Source: an uncultured Nocardioides sp. (GTDB lineage: Bacteria; Actinomycetota; Actinomycetes; Propionibacteriales; Nocardioidaceae). Taken from it: a stretch of DNA of 7,631 bases. The position numbers and the translations under genes were made by a program. The notes under the pieces are model-generated. The model made no database searches, was not told the DNA's origin, and worked only from the letters and a program-made list of their open reading frames with translations. Location: the NCBI RefSeq assembly GCF_946885725.1, contig NZ_CAMPGZ010000195.1, positions 1 to 7,631 on the forward strand, in the 5' to 3' direction. How positions within the stretch are numbered: the first letter of the stretch is position 1; every line of letters starts with the position of its first letter. Shown piece by piece: positions 1 through 6,600 of the stretch.

Positions 1-527
1 CCTACGACTACACCACCGCGCTCGAGGTCACCGAGAAGTTCTTCTGGGAGTTCTGCGACGACTACCTCGAGCTGGTCAAGGAGCGCGCCTACGGCTCCCG
101 AGGCGACGACGCCGCCGCCTCGGCCAAGGCCGCCCTCGCGATCGCGCTGCACGCCCAGCTCCGCCTGCTCGCGCCGTTCCTGCCCTACGTGACCGAGGAG
201 GTCTGGTCCTGGTGGCAGGAGGGCTCGATCCACCGGGCCCCGTGGCCCACCGCGACCGAGCTCGGCTCCGCGGCCTCCGCCGACCCCGCCATGCTCGACG
301 CCGTGGCGGCGGTCCTCACCGGCGTCCGCGGCGCCAAGTCGCAGGCCAAGGTCAAGATGCGCACCCCGCTCTCCTCGGTCACGGTCACCGGCCCCGCCGA
401 CCAGCTCGCCGCCGCCGAGAAGGCCGCCGACGACCTCCGCGCCAGCGGCAACGTCGTCGGGGACCTCACCTTCACCCCGACCGACGACCCCGAGATCACC
501 GTCTCCGCCGAGATCGCCCCGGAGTAG
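1..527 (+). CDS. valS: Valine--tRNA ligase, C-terminal part (5' end outside window)
   Basis: This is the last 174 codons of a class I aminoacyl-tRNA synthetase, read in frame from base 3 to a TAG stop at 525-527. ValS charges tRNA-Val with valine in the cytoplasm. The visible part is the helical anticodon-binding domain: [14 protein letters not shown] at about residues 13-26 of the fragment and [12 protein letters not shown] at 60-71, followed by [10 protein letters not shown] small alpha/beta tail of about 85 residues ends the protein. The long charged coiled-coil arm that closes many bacterial ValS proteins is missing. The motif wording looks more like the alternative, archaeal-like ValS subtype found in some actinobacteria than the E. 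coli type; this is from memory of the families. The catalytic HIGH and KMSKS motifs lie outside the window, so IleS or LeuS cannot be excluded by them, but the [11 protein letters not shown] and TEEVWSWW wording favours ValS. A palindromic repeat starts one base after the stop. Confidence 0.9.
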   Translation, partial: YDYTTALEVTEKFFWEFCDDYLELVKERAYGSRGDDAAASAKAALAIALHAQLRLLAPFLPYVTEEVWSWWQEGSIHRAPWPTATELGSAASADPAMLDAVAAVLTGVRGAKSQAKVKMRTPLSSVTVTGPADQLAAAEKAADDLRASGNVVGDLTFTPTDDPEITVSAEIAPE

Positions 528-528
528 A

Positions 529-590
529 ACAACGATTCGTCTGCGGTTTACGGGGTGATCTACGCAGGCGAGTCGCAGACGAATCGTTGT
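529..590 (+). repeat. Palindromic repeat element, copy 1 (left end of the DUF559 unit)
   Basis: A perfect 17-bp inverted repeat, ACAACGATTCGTCTGCG at 529-545 and its reverse complement at 574-590, encloses a 28-base centre. The element starts one base after the valS stop codon. A second copy lies in opposite orientation at 1579-1636. Between the copies, the 17-bp outer arm is identical and the centre matches at 20 of 28 positions, including the blocks TTACGGGGTGA and ACGCAGG. Conservation of the loop as well as the stem shows a shared origin and argues against a chance hairpin. As RNA it would form a stable hairpin at the valS 3' end, but no T-run follows, so a role as a classical intrinsic terminator is uncertain. 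Confidence 0.9.
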
Positions 591-621
591 CCGGCGCCGC
601 ACCTGTGGACGACGGACGACG

Positions 622-637
622 CGATTCGTCCTGCGGT
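622..637 (+). repeat. Degenerate half-copy of the palindrome arm, just upstream of the DUF559 gene
   Basis: CGATTCGTCCTGCGGT at 622-637 repeats the left arm and first centre bases of copy 1 (533-547, CGATTCGTCTGCGGT) with a single inserted C. It ends 14 bases before the ATG at 652 and abuts a TACGAC sequence at 637-642 that could be a -10 box. Its position fits an operator for the gene's own AbiEi-like winged-helix domain, because known AbiEi antitoxins repress their own promoters by binding inverted repeats. It could equally be the remains of a third repeat copy. Confidence 0.6.
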
Positions 638-651
638 ACGACGATGCCGGG

Positions 652-1605
652 ATGATCGCCTATCGCCGCAGCCACCGTCTCGACGCCGTCGCTCCCCTGC
701 TGGCCCGACAGGCCGGGATCGCCCACAGGAGGCAGCTGTACGACCGGGGCTGGTCGTTCGAGCAGGTCCGGCACGAGATCGACATCGGGCGGTGGCAGCA
801 GCTCGCGCCGGCCGTCGTCGCGCTCCAGTCGGGTCCGCTCTCTCACGAGCAGCGGCTCTGGCTCGGCGTGCTCCACGGCGGGCAGGGCGCCGTCCTGTCG
901 CACGTCACGGCCTGCCTGCACGCCGGGCTGCGGTGGACGACACCAGCCGTCATCGACGTACTCACGCCCAAGGGCGACCTGGTCGCGCCGCTGCCCGGCT
1001 ACTTCTTCCACCAGACGCGCCGGCCCTACGTCTACTGGGTCGACCGGGACTCGCCGCTGCCCCGCCTGCGGATCGAGCACGCCGCGCTGCTCGCGGCCGA
1101 GCGTGACCGCTCGGTACGACGGGCGATCGGGCTGCTGGCCGCGGCGGTCCAGCAGGAGCTGACCACGCCGGACGCGCTCGGCCGGGCCGTCCTTCAGATC
1201 CGGAAGCTGCGACACAAGAAGCACTTCGTGCTCGCCCTCGGCGACATCGCCGGCGGCGCGGAGTCGTTCGCCGAGATCGACGTCGGGCGGATCTGCCGGG
1301 ACGCCGGCCTGCCGCCGCCTGACCGTCAGGTGGTCCGGCGCGACGCGACCGGCCGCCGCCGCTACCTCGACTGCGAGTGGCACCTGCCGGACGGCCGCAT
1401 CGTCGTGCTCGAGATCGACGGGTCGTTCCACATGCGCACCGAGCACTGGGTCCGCGACATGCGGCGCGAGCGCTCGATCGTCGTCGACGGCCGGATCGTG
1501 CTGCGCTGCTCGAGCGTCGAGGTCCGGCTCGATCCGCAGGCGATCGTGTTCGACTTGATGCGCGTGGGCGTTCCCAGCACATTCGTCTGCGATCCCCCTG
1601 CGTGA
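652..1605 (+). CDS. AbiEi-like winged-helix plus DUF559 (Vsr/PD-(D/E)XK-like) nuclease-fold protein
   Basis: A 317-residue protein with no signal peptide or membrane segment. About residues 10-60 (LLARQAGIAHRRQLYDRG, then WSFEQVRHEI and GRWQQLAPAVVAL) resemble the winged-helix domain of AbiEi-type antitoxins. About residues 215-310 resemble DUF559, related to the Vsr mismatch endonuclease fold: D240 in YLDCEW, E254-I-D256-G and H260 in LEIDGSFH, then D269 and R272 in RDMRRER. The D...ExD...H pattern of possible metal ligands is intact, so a nuclease is plausible, but no DNA-cutting activity is established for this type. Proteins of this design recur in actinobacteria, often as several paralogues. 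ATG 652 is the first possible start after an in-frame TGA at 556-558. It has no Shine-Dalgarno sequence, so translation may be nearly leaderless. The last eight residues (TFVCDPPA) and the TGA stop lie inside repeat copy 2. No toxin partner gene is adjacent. Confidence 0.85.
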   Translation: MIAYRRSHRLDAVAPLLARQAGIAHRRQLYDRGWSFEQVRHEIDIGRWQQLAPAVVALQSGPLSHEQRLWLGVLHGGQGAVLSHVTACLHAGLRWTTPAVIDVLTPKGDLVAPLPGYFFHQTRRPYVYWVDRDSPLPRLRIEHAALLAAERDRSVRRAIGLLAAAVQQELTTPDALGRAVLQIRKLRHKKHFVLALGDIAGGAESFAEIDVGRICRDAGLPPPDRQVVRRDATGRRRYLDCEWHLPDGRIVVLEIDGSFHMRTEHWVRDMRRERSIVVDGRIVLRCSSVEVRLDPQAIVFDLMRVGVPSTFVCDPPA

Positions 1606-1636
1606 TTCACCCCGTAATTCGCAGACGAATCGTTGT
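1579..1636 (-). repeat. Palindromic repeat element, copy 2 (right end of the DUF559 unit)
   Basis: Read on the minus strand this begins ACAACGATTCGTCTGCG (1636-1620), identical to the outer arm of copy 1, and continues with the conserved TTACGGGGTGA and ACGCAGG blocks. The inner arm is shorter than in copy 1: the perfect pairing is 11 bp, 1581-1591 with 1620-1630. A small nested palindrome, GTGATTCAC at 1602-1610, sits in the centre. The element encodes the last eight residues and stop of the DUF559 gene, and its outermost base (1636) is the final base of the M3 peptidase TGA stop read on the other strand. It therefore lies at the 3' ends of two convergent genes and would form a hairpin in both transcripts. 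Confidence 0.9.
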
Positions 1637-3555
1637 CACATCGGGGGCCGGCGCAGCCAGGCCTCGAACGCGTCGAAGTTGTACGGGCGGCCGAGGAAGT
1701 CGGCCACCAGGTCGGCGGCGTCTTTGCTGCCGCCGGCGGCGAGGATGCAGTCGCGGTAGCGGTGGGCGACCTCGGTGTCGAACAGGTTGTCGGGGTCGAA
1801 GGCGGAGAACAGGTCCTTGGCGATGACCAGGCTCCACATGTACGTGTAGTAGCCCGAGCCGTAGCCGTGCAGGTGGCCGAACGACGTGTGGAAGTGGGTG
1901 TCGGGGACGTAGCCGAACAGGTCGTACTTCGCCTGCAGCTCGACCATCCGGGCGGTGAGGTCGGCGGGGACCTCCTTGTGCAGGTAGTACGACGTCGCGG
2001 CGTAGAACATCTGGGTCCGGGCGTAGTAGCCCTTGCCGAACTCGTTGGCGGCGCGCATCTTCGTGACCAGCTCGCCCGGGATCGCCTCACCGGAGGCGTC
2101 GGTCGCGAACGTCGAGAGCACGTCGTGGTCCCAGGCCCACTCCTCGAGCATCTGGCTCGGCGCCTCGACGAAGTCCCACTCGGTCGCGACGCCGCTGAAC
2201 CGCGCCCAGTCGTGCCGGCCGGCGAGGACGTGGTGCACCAAGTGGCCGAACTCGTGGAAGAGCGTGACCACGTGGTCGTGCTCCATCAGCTGCTTGGAGA
2301 AGTTGCAGACCAGCACGCCCTGCGGCAGCTGCCGCCCGCGGATGCCGGGCACGAGGTCGAACTGCGCGGCGTGGCCGTACTTGCCGGCGCGCGGGTGCAG
2401 GTCGAGGTGGATGCGACCGAGGCGTTCGCCGTCGCGCATCACGTCGTACGACGCCACGTCCTCGTGCCACACGGGGACGTCCACGGGCACGTACTCGATG
2501 CCGAACAGCCGGCCGGTGACGTCGAGGAGGCCGGCGCGCACCTTCTGGAAGTCGAAGTAGGTGCGGACCTGCTGCGCGTCGACGTCGAAGTTCTCGCGGC
2601 GGATGACCTCCGCGTAGAACGACCCGTCGCGGCCGTCGATCGTCTCGACCTCGGGGTGGTCCTGCTGCAGCCGCGCGAGCAGCACCGCGATGTCGCGCTT
2701 GCCCGGCTCCTCCGCGGCGTCGGAGATCCGGTCGATGAACTCCGGGATCGCGTCGCCCTTGCCGATCATCTTGACCTCGGCGTCGTACGACGGCCAGTCG
2801 GCGTAGCCCAGCAGCTTCGCGTGCTCGTCGCGCAGCTTCAGCAGCTCGGCGAGCACGGCGTCGTTCTCCGGCCACGCGCGGTTGCGGAACTCGTGCAGCA
2901 GCGCGGCCCGCGCCTCGCGGTCCTTCGCGAACGTCATGAACGGGACGTAGTCGGGATACTCGGTCGTGATCGTGACCAGCCCGTCCTCACCCGGCGGGTG
3001 CGCCTCGATGTAGTCGGCCGGCAGCCCATCGAGCCGCTCCGGCTCGATCCGGATCGTGCGGACGCTGTCGCGGATGTTCTTGGCGAAGGTCTGGCCGACC
3101 TCGGTCTCGCGCTCGTTGAGCTTCCGCAGCCGATCCCGTACGTCGTCGTCCTGGTCGACACCGGCGCGGCGGAAGTCGCGCAGGGTCAGCGACAGGACCC
3201 GTCGCCCCGCGTCGTCGAGCTCGGACGGGTCGACGGCGTCGAGCACCTCGAACAGGTCGCGGTCGAGGCCGATCTCGGTCAGCAGCCGGGAGGCGGCCTG
3301 CTCGGCAGCCTCGGCGCGGTTGCGGACCGCCTCGTCGGGGTGGACGTTCGACATCAGCGAGGCCACGGCGAAGGCGTTGCCGAGCGCGATGTTGATGTCG
3401 TTCCAGGTGGACAGCGCGGACGCGTCCCGGGGTCCCTGCTTGGCCGCCTCGACCAGCTCGGTGGCACGGGCCAGCTGGCTCTCGGTCCGGTCGGCCACCC
3501 AGGCCTCCCAGTCGGTCTCGGGCAGGTCGAGGGGGCTGAGGCTGGTCTCCGTCAC
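1636..3555 (-). CDS. M3 family zinc oligopeptidase (thimet oligopeptidase/Dcp-like)
   Basis: A 639-residue metallopeptidase close to full family length. M3 enzymes cut short peptides in the cytoplasm, and this one has no signal peptide. The zinc site is intact: H434-E435-F436-G437-H438, with third ligand E464 in DFVEAPSQMLEEW. The substrate-binding tyrosine loop is also present, as GYGSGYYTYMW with Y565, Y569 and Y572, matching the positions known in thimet oligopeptidase. The N-terminal half is the helical domain that restricts access to the active site. The start is the GTG at 3555-3553: an in-frame TAG four codons upstream (3567-3565) leaves no room for an earlier start. No convincing Shine-Dalgarno sequence precedes it, and a TAGAGT -10 box is placed for leaderless transcription. 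The gene is divergent from the secreted M36 peptidase and convergent with the DUF559 gene. The motifs do not decide between oligopeptidase A, Dcp and thimet-type naming, so no symbol is given. Confidence 0.93.
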   Translation of the reverse strand: MTETSLSPLDLPETDWEAWVADRTESQLARATELVEAAKQGPRDASALSTWNDINIALGNAFAVASLMSNVHPDEAVRNRAEAAEQAASRLLTEIGLDRDLFEVLDAVDPSELDDAGRRVLSLTLRDFRRAGVDQDDDVRDRLRKLNERETEVGQTFAKNIRDSVRTIRIEPERLDGLPADYIEAHPPGEDGLVTITTEYPDYVPFMTFAKDREARAALLHEFRNRAWPENDAVLAELLKLRDEHAKLLGYADWPSYDAEVKMIGKGDAIPEFIDRISDAAEEPGKRDIAVLLARLQQDHPEVETIDGRDGSFYAEVIRRENFDVDAQQVRTYFDFQKVRAGLLDVTGRLFGIEYVPVDVPVWHEDVASYDVMRDGERLGRIHLDLHPRAGKYGHAAQFDLVPGIRGRQLPQGVLVCNFSKQLMEHDHVVTLFHEFGHLVHHVLAGRHDWARFSGVATEWDFVEAPSQMLEEWAWDHDVLSTFATDASGEAIPGELVTKMRAANEFGKGYYARTQMFYAATSYYLHKEVPADLTARMVELQAKYDLFGYVPDTHFHTSFGHLHGYGSGYYTYMWSLVIAKDLFSAFDPDNLFDTEVAHRYRDCILAAGGSKDAADLVADFLGRPYNFDAFEAWLRRPPM

Positions 3556-3561
3556 GCGGTG

Positions 3562-3567
3562 ACTCTA
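3562..3567 (-). promoter_or_regulatory. Putative -10 box of a leaderless promoter for the M3 peptidase gene
   Basis: On the minus strand TAGAGT fits the actinobacterial -10 pattern TAnnnT. It is followed by six bases (CACCGC) and then the GTG start at 3555, so transcription would begin at or next to the start codon. The first T-A-G of this box is also the in-frame stop that closes off any upstream start. No good -35 hexamer is seen 17-18 bp upstream. A weak GAG in the Shine-Dalgarno region is the only argument for a leadered transcript. Confidence 0.5.
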
Positions 3568-3625
3568 GCCCGCGCCCCGCAACGTCCCGAGCGTGTCCCG
3601 GCGGCCGTTGCGGATTCATCGATCC

Positions 3626-3655
3626 TGGTCTCGCCGGTCTCGTAAGCCCTAGGTT
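3626..3655 (+). promoter_or_regulatory. Weak putative promoter for the M36 peptidase, with a GGTCTCG direct repeat
   Basis: TAGGTT at 3650-3655 fits TAnnnT. It would place the transcript start near 3662, giving a leader of about 35 bases that carries the ribosome binding site. The -35 region is poor: TGGTCT at 3626-3631 is the best at an 18-bp spacing. GGTCTCG occurs twice, at 3627-3633 and 3636-3642, nine bases apart, overlapping the -35 position. This could be a regulator's site or chance. Confidence 0.3.
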
Positions 3656-3682
3656 GTGTGACTCAGCGCACAGCACTCTCAC

Positions 3683-3688
3683 AAGGAG
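3683..3688 (+). promoter_or_regulatory. Ribosome binding site fixing the M36 peptidase start
   Basis: AAGGAG lies eight bases before ATG 3697, an optimal Shine-Dalgarno spacing. It decides in favour of ATG 3697 over the in-frame GTG at 3658, which lacks such a site and would add 13 residues ahead of the signal peptide. Confidence 0.85.
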
Positions 3689-3696
3689 CTCACACC

Positions 3697-6600
3697 ATGC
3701 GCAGTCTCGGGAAACCTGGGGCCACCACGCCCCGATCACGCAGCACATCGGTCCTCACCCACCTCCTCGCGGGGGCCACGGCCGCCGCGCTCGGGGTCTC
3801 GATGCTCGGGGCCTCCCCCGCCGCCGGCGTCATCGCCGACCCGCTCGCTCCGGAGGGGCCGTCGGCGATCGACGTACGTCGCGGCGACTCCGTCGCCCCG
3901 ACGGCCGCCCAGCGCGAGGCGGCCCGCGCGCTCGGCGCCACCGCCCGGTTCAACCGGTTCGGGACGCCGCAGTCGCTGATCAACCGCGACGGCTACCTCG
4001 CCGAGGGCATCGACGCCCCCGACGCCGCCGCCGCGGCGGAGAAGTTCCTGCTCGACAACCGCGAGCTGTTCCGGCTCGGATCGCTGGACGGCCTCGAGCC
4101 GACCGGCACGCACCGGCTCGCGCCGGGCGCGTTCGCGGTCGGCTACCAGCAGCAGGTCGACGGCCTGCCCACCACCGCCGGCGGCGACCTCGTCCTCGGC
4201 GTGACCGGCAGCGCCGAGAAGGGCTGGAAGGTCGCCTACGCCGCGTCGCAGCTCACCGGCGACACCAGCGCCCGGAGGGTCGCCGAACCGCTCTCCCCGG
4301 TCGAGGCTTGGGTGGCCTCGGCCAACGAGCTCGGGGTCGACGTCGACGCGCAGGACGTGACCGAGCGCCGGCGCACCACGTCGCTCGGCTGGACCCGGCT
4401 CGACGTCGAGGGTCTCGACCGGGCCCAGACGGTCCGCGCGGCTGCGTTCCCGACCCCCGGCGGCACCGTCCGGGCGTTCGAGACGACCGTCCTGCCCGAC
4501 GACGGCGAGGGCTACTGGCAGGTCGTCGACGCCGCCGGCGGCGACGTGCTCTTCCGCGAGAGCGTCGTCGACCACGCCACGGACGACCCGCACTGGCGGG
4601 TCTTCCCGGCGACCCCGCCGCGCACGAACCGCACGTCGTACCCTTACGGCTACCCCAGCACCGACACCCGGGCGCTGTGGTGCTGGACCGCGGCCGCCCC
4701 GGGCTGCGACATGACGCTCGAGAACTCCGCCTCGCCGCAGCCGTGGGACGTCGAGGGCGCCACGGACGAGCCGAGCCTCACCACGTCGGGCAACAACGCC
4801 CGGGCGCAGGAGAACTGGCTGGACGCCAACTTCCCCGGCAACGGCACCCAGCCGCCGCCGGTCAGCCAGGACCGTGAGTACGACTTCCCGTGGACCAACG
4901 CCTGGTTCGAGGAGCGCTGCAACCCGGCCAACCTGGTGCCCGGCGGCAACGACGTCGATGCCGCCGCGGTGAACCTCTTCACCGCGCACAACCGCATGCA
5001 CGACTTCTCCTACCACCTGGGCTTCACGCCCGCGCGGTGGAACGCCCAGGACGACAACAACGGCTACCCCGGCGCGACGGCCGGCAACGACCGGATCCTC
5101 GGCAACGTGCAGTCCGGGGCGAAGGCCGGCGGACGCGACAACGCCAACATGTTCACCCGCCCCGACGGCACGGCGTCGTGGTCGAACATGTACCTCTGGC
5201 AGCCGCTCGCCGGGGCGTTCTACTCGCCCTGCGTCGACGGCGACTTCGACATGGGGATCATCGGGCACGAGTACGGCCACATGATCGAGAACCGGATGAT
5301 CGGCAAGGGCGCCCGGCGCAGCGGTTTCAACGCCGGCGCGATGGGCGAGTCGTTCGGCGACCTCAACGGCATGGAGTACCTCAACGAGCACGGCTTCGTG
5401 CCGGTCGGCGGCGAGAGCCCGTACGCCGTCGGTGTCTACGCCACCGGCGACGGCGACCAGGCCATCCGCAACTACAACATGAGCTGGCCGGCGGCCGGGC
5501 GCTTCCCGGCCCCGGGCAAGGACCCGTTCGTCAACCCGCTCAACTACAGCGACGTGGGCTACGACCTGACCGGCCCGCAGGTGCACGCCGACGGCGAGAT
5601 CTGGAGCGCGACGCAGTTCTCGATCCGCACGGCGTTCGTCCAGCGGTACGGCGCCGGCAGCCGGGCGACGCAGGTCGCCTGCGCCAACGGCGAGCGGGAC
5701 GTGACCGCGTGCCCGGGCAACCGGCGCTGGTTCCAGCTCTACTACGACGCGATGCTGCTGATGCCGACCGCGCCGACGTTCCTCGACGCCCGCGACGCGA
5801 TGCTCGCCGCGGACCGGATGCGGTTCGGCGGGGACAACCAGGACCTGCTCTGGCTCGGCTTCGCCCGCCGCGGGTTCGGGGACCGGGCGGCCACCACCGG
5901 CCCCGACGACGAGGACCCGCGCGCCGACTTCACCTCGCCCCTGCACGGCAGGGCCGCGGTGGACTTCGACGTGGTGTCCGCCGAGACCGGGCAGACCGTC
6001 CCGGCGAAGGTGTACGTCGGGCACTACGAGGCTCGTGTGACGCCGATCGCCGACACGGACCCGCAGACCGGTGACCTCGACGACGTCGCCCACTTCGCAC
6101 CGGACGGGGCGAAGCCGGCCCCGACCAACCAGCCCGGCTACGACATCGTCGTCAACGCCCCGGGATACGGCCACCAGCGGCTCACGCTGAAGAACCTCAA
6201 GGCCGGACAGACGAAACGGGTCAAGGTGCGCATGTCGACCAACTACGCGTCCAGCAGCCAGGGCGCCGTGGCGACCGGCGACGGCACCAACCAGGTCAAC
6301 CTCATCGACGACACCGAGAACACCACCTGGGACTCCACGGACGCCGCGGTGGAGGGTCGCCGGGTCGTGGTCGACCTGGCCGGGGGCCGGCAGAAGTTCA
6401 AGCGGGTGCAGGTCAGCGCGCACCTGCTCGGGTTCAACCGGTTCACCGCGCTGCGCAGCTTCGACGTGCTCGCCTGCACGGCCGGCGGCGCGGACAACCC
6501 CGACTGCGACGGCAGCAACCCGGCGGGCTGGCGGACGGTCCTGCGCAGCCAGGACGACGCGTTCCCGGCCGTGAACCCGCGGCCGCGGGCGCCGGAGCTG

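Larger units (their letters stand above)
529..1636 (+). mobile_element. Candidate cassette: DUF559/AbiEi-like gene bounded by inverted repeat elements
   Basis: The 1108-bp segment begins ACAACGATTCGTCTGCG and ends with its exact reverse complement at 1620-1636, so it has 17-bp perfect terminal inverted repeats. Each end is itself a palindrome of about 60 bp. It sits between two convergent genes, valS on the left and an M3 peptidase on the right, and holds a single gene (652-1605). This is the shape of a small transposable or mobilisable unit, but no transposase or recombinase is inside. No target-site duplication is visible: TAGA lies on the left and CACAT on the right. It may therefore be a non-autonomous unit, a gene captured between two dispersed repeats, or a gene with its own palindromic regulatory sites. 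The inverted arrangement is directly seen; mobility is inference. Confidence 0.4.

Noticed and set aside
529..637. Three arm copies within about 110 bases considered as a CRISPR array
   Set aside because: The copies alternate in orientation, their spacing is uneven and there are no cas genes; they form palindromes, not direct repeats with spacers.
496..1446. 316-codon minus-strand frame over the DUF559 gene and the valS 3' end
   Set aside because: It lies antisense to two supported coding regions, runs through the palindrome and shows no family motifs.
520..1645. Target-site duplication at the edges of the repeat-bounded unit
   Set aside because: The bases outside the two ends (TAGA on the left, CACAT on the right) do not match, so no duplication can be claimed.
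1633..3645. 670-codon open frame on the plus strand opposite the M3 peptidase gene
   Set aside because: Its sequence is low-complexity, rich in V, E, R and L, as expected from the antisense of a high-GC gene. The opposite strand encodes a complete M3 enzyme with an intact active site.
3658..3696. Alternative GTG start 13 codons upstream for the M36 peptidase
   Set aside because: It has no ribosome binding site, while ATG 3697 has AAGGAG at an ideal distance and starts a normal signal peptide.
4890..6074. 394-codon plus-strand frame inside the M36 gene
   Set aside because: It is an arginine-rich shifted frame of the M36 coding sequence. The main frame is unbroken through this stretch, so it does not indicate a frameshift.
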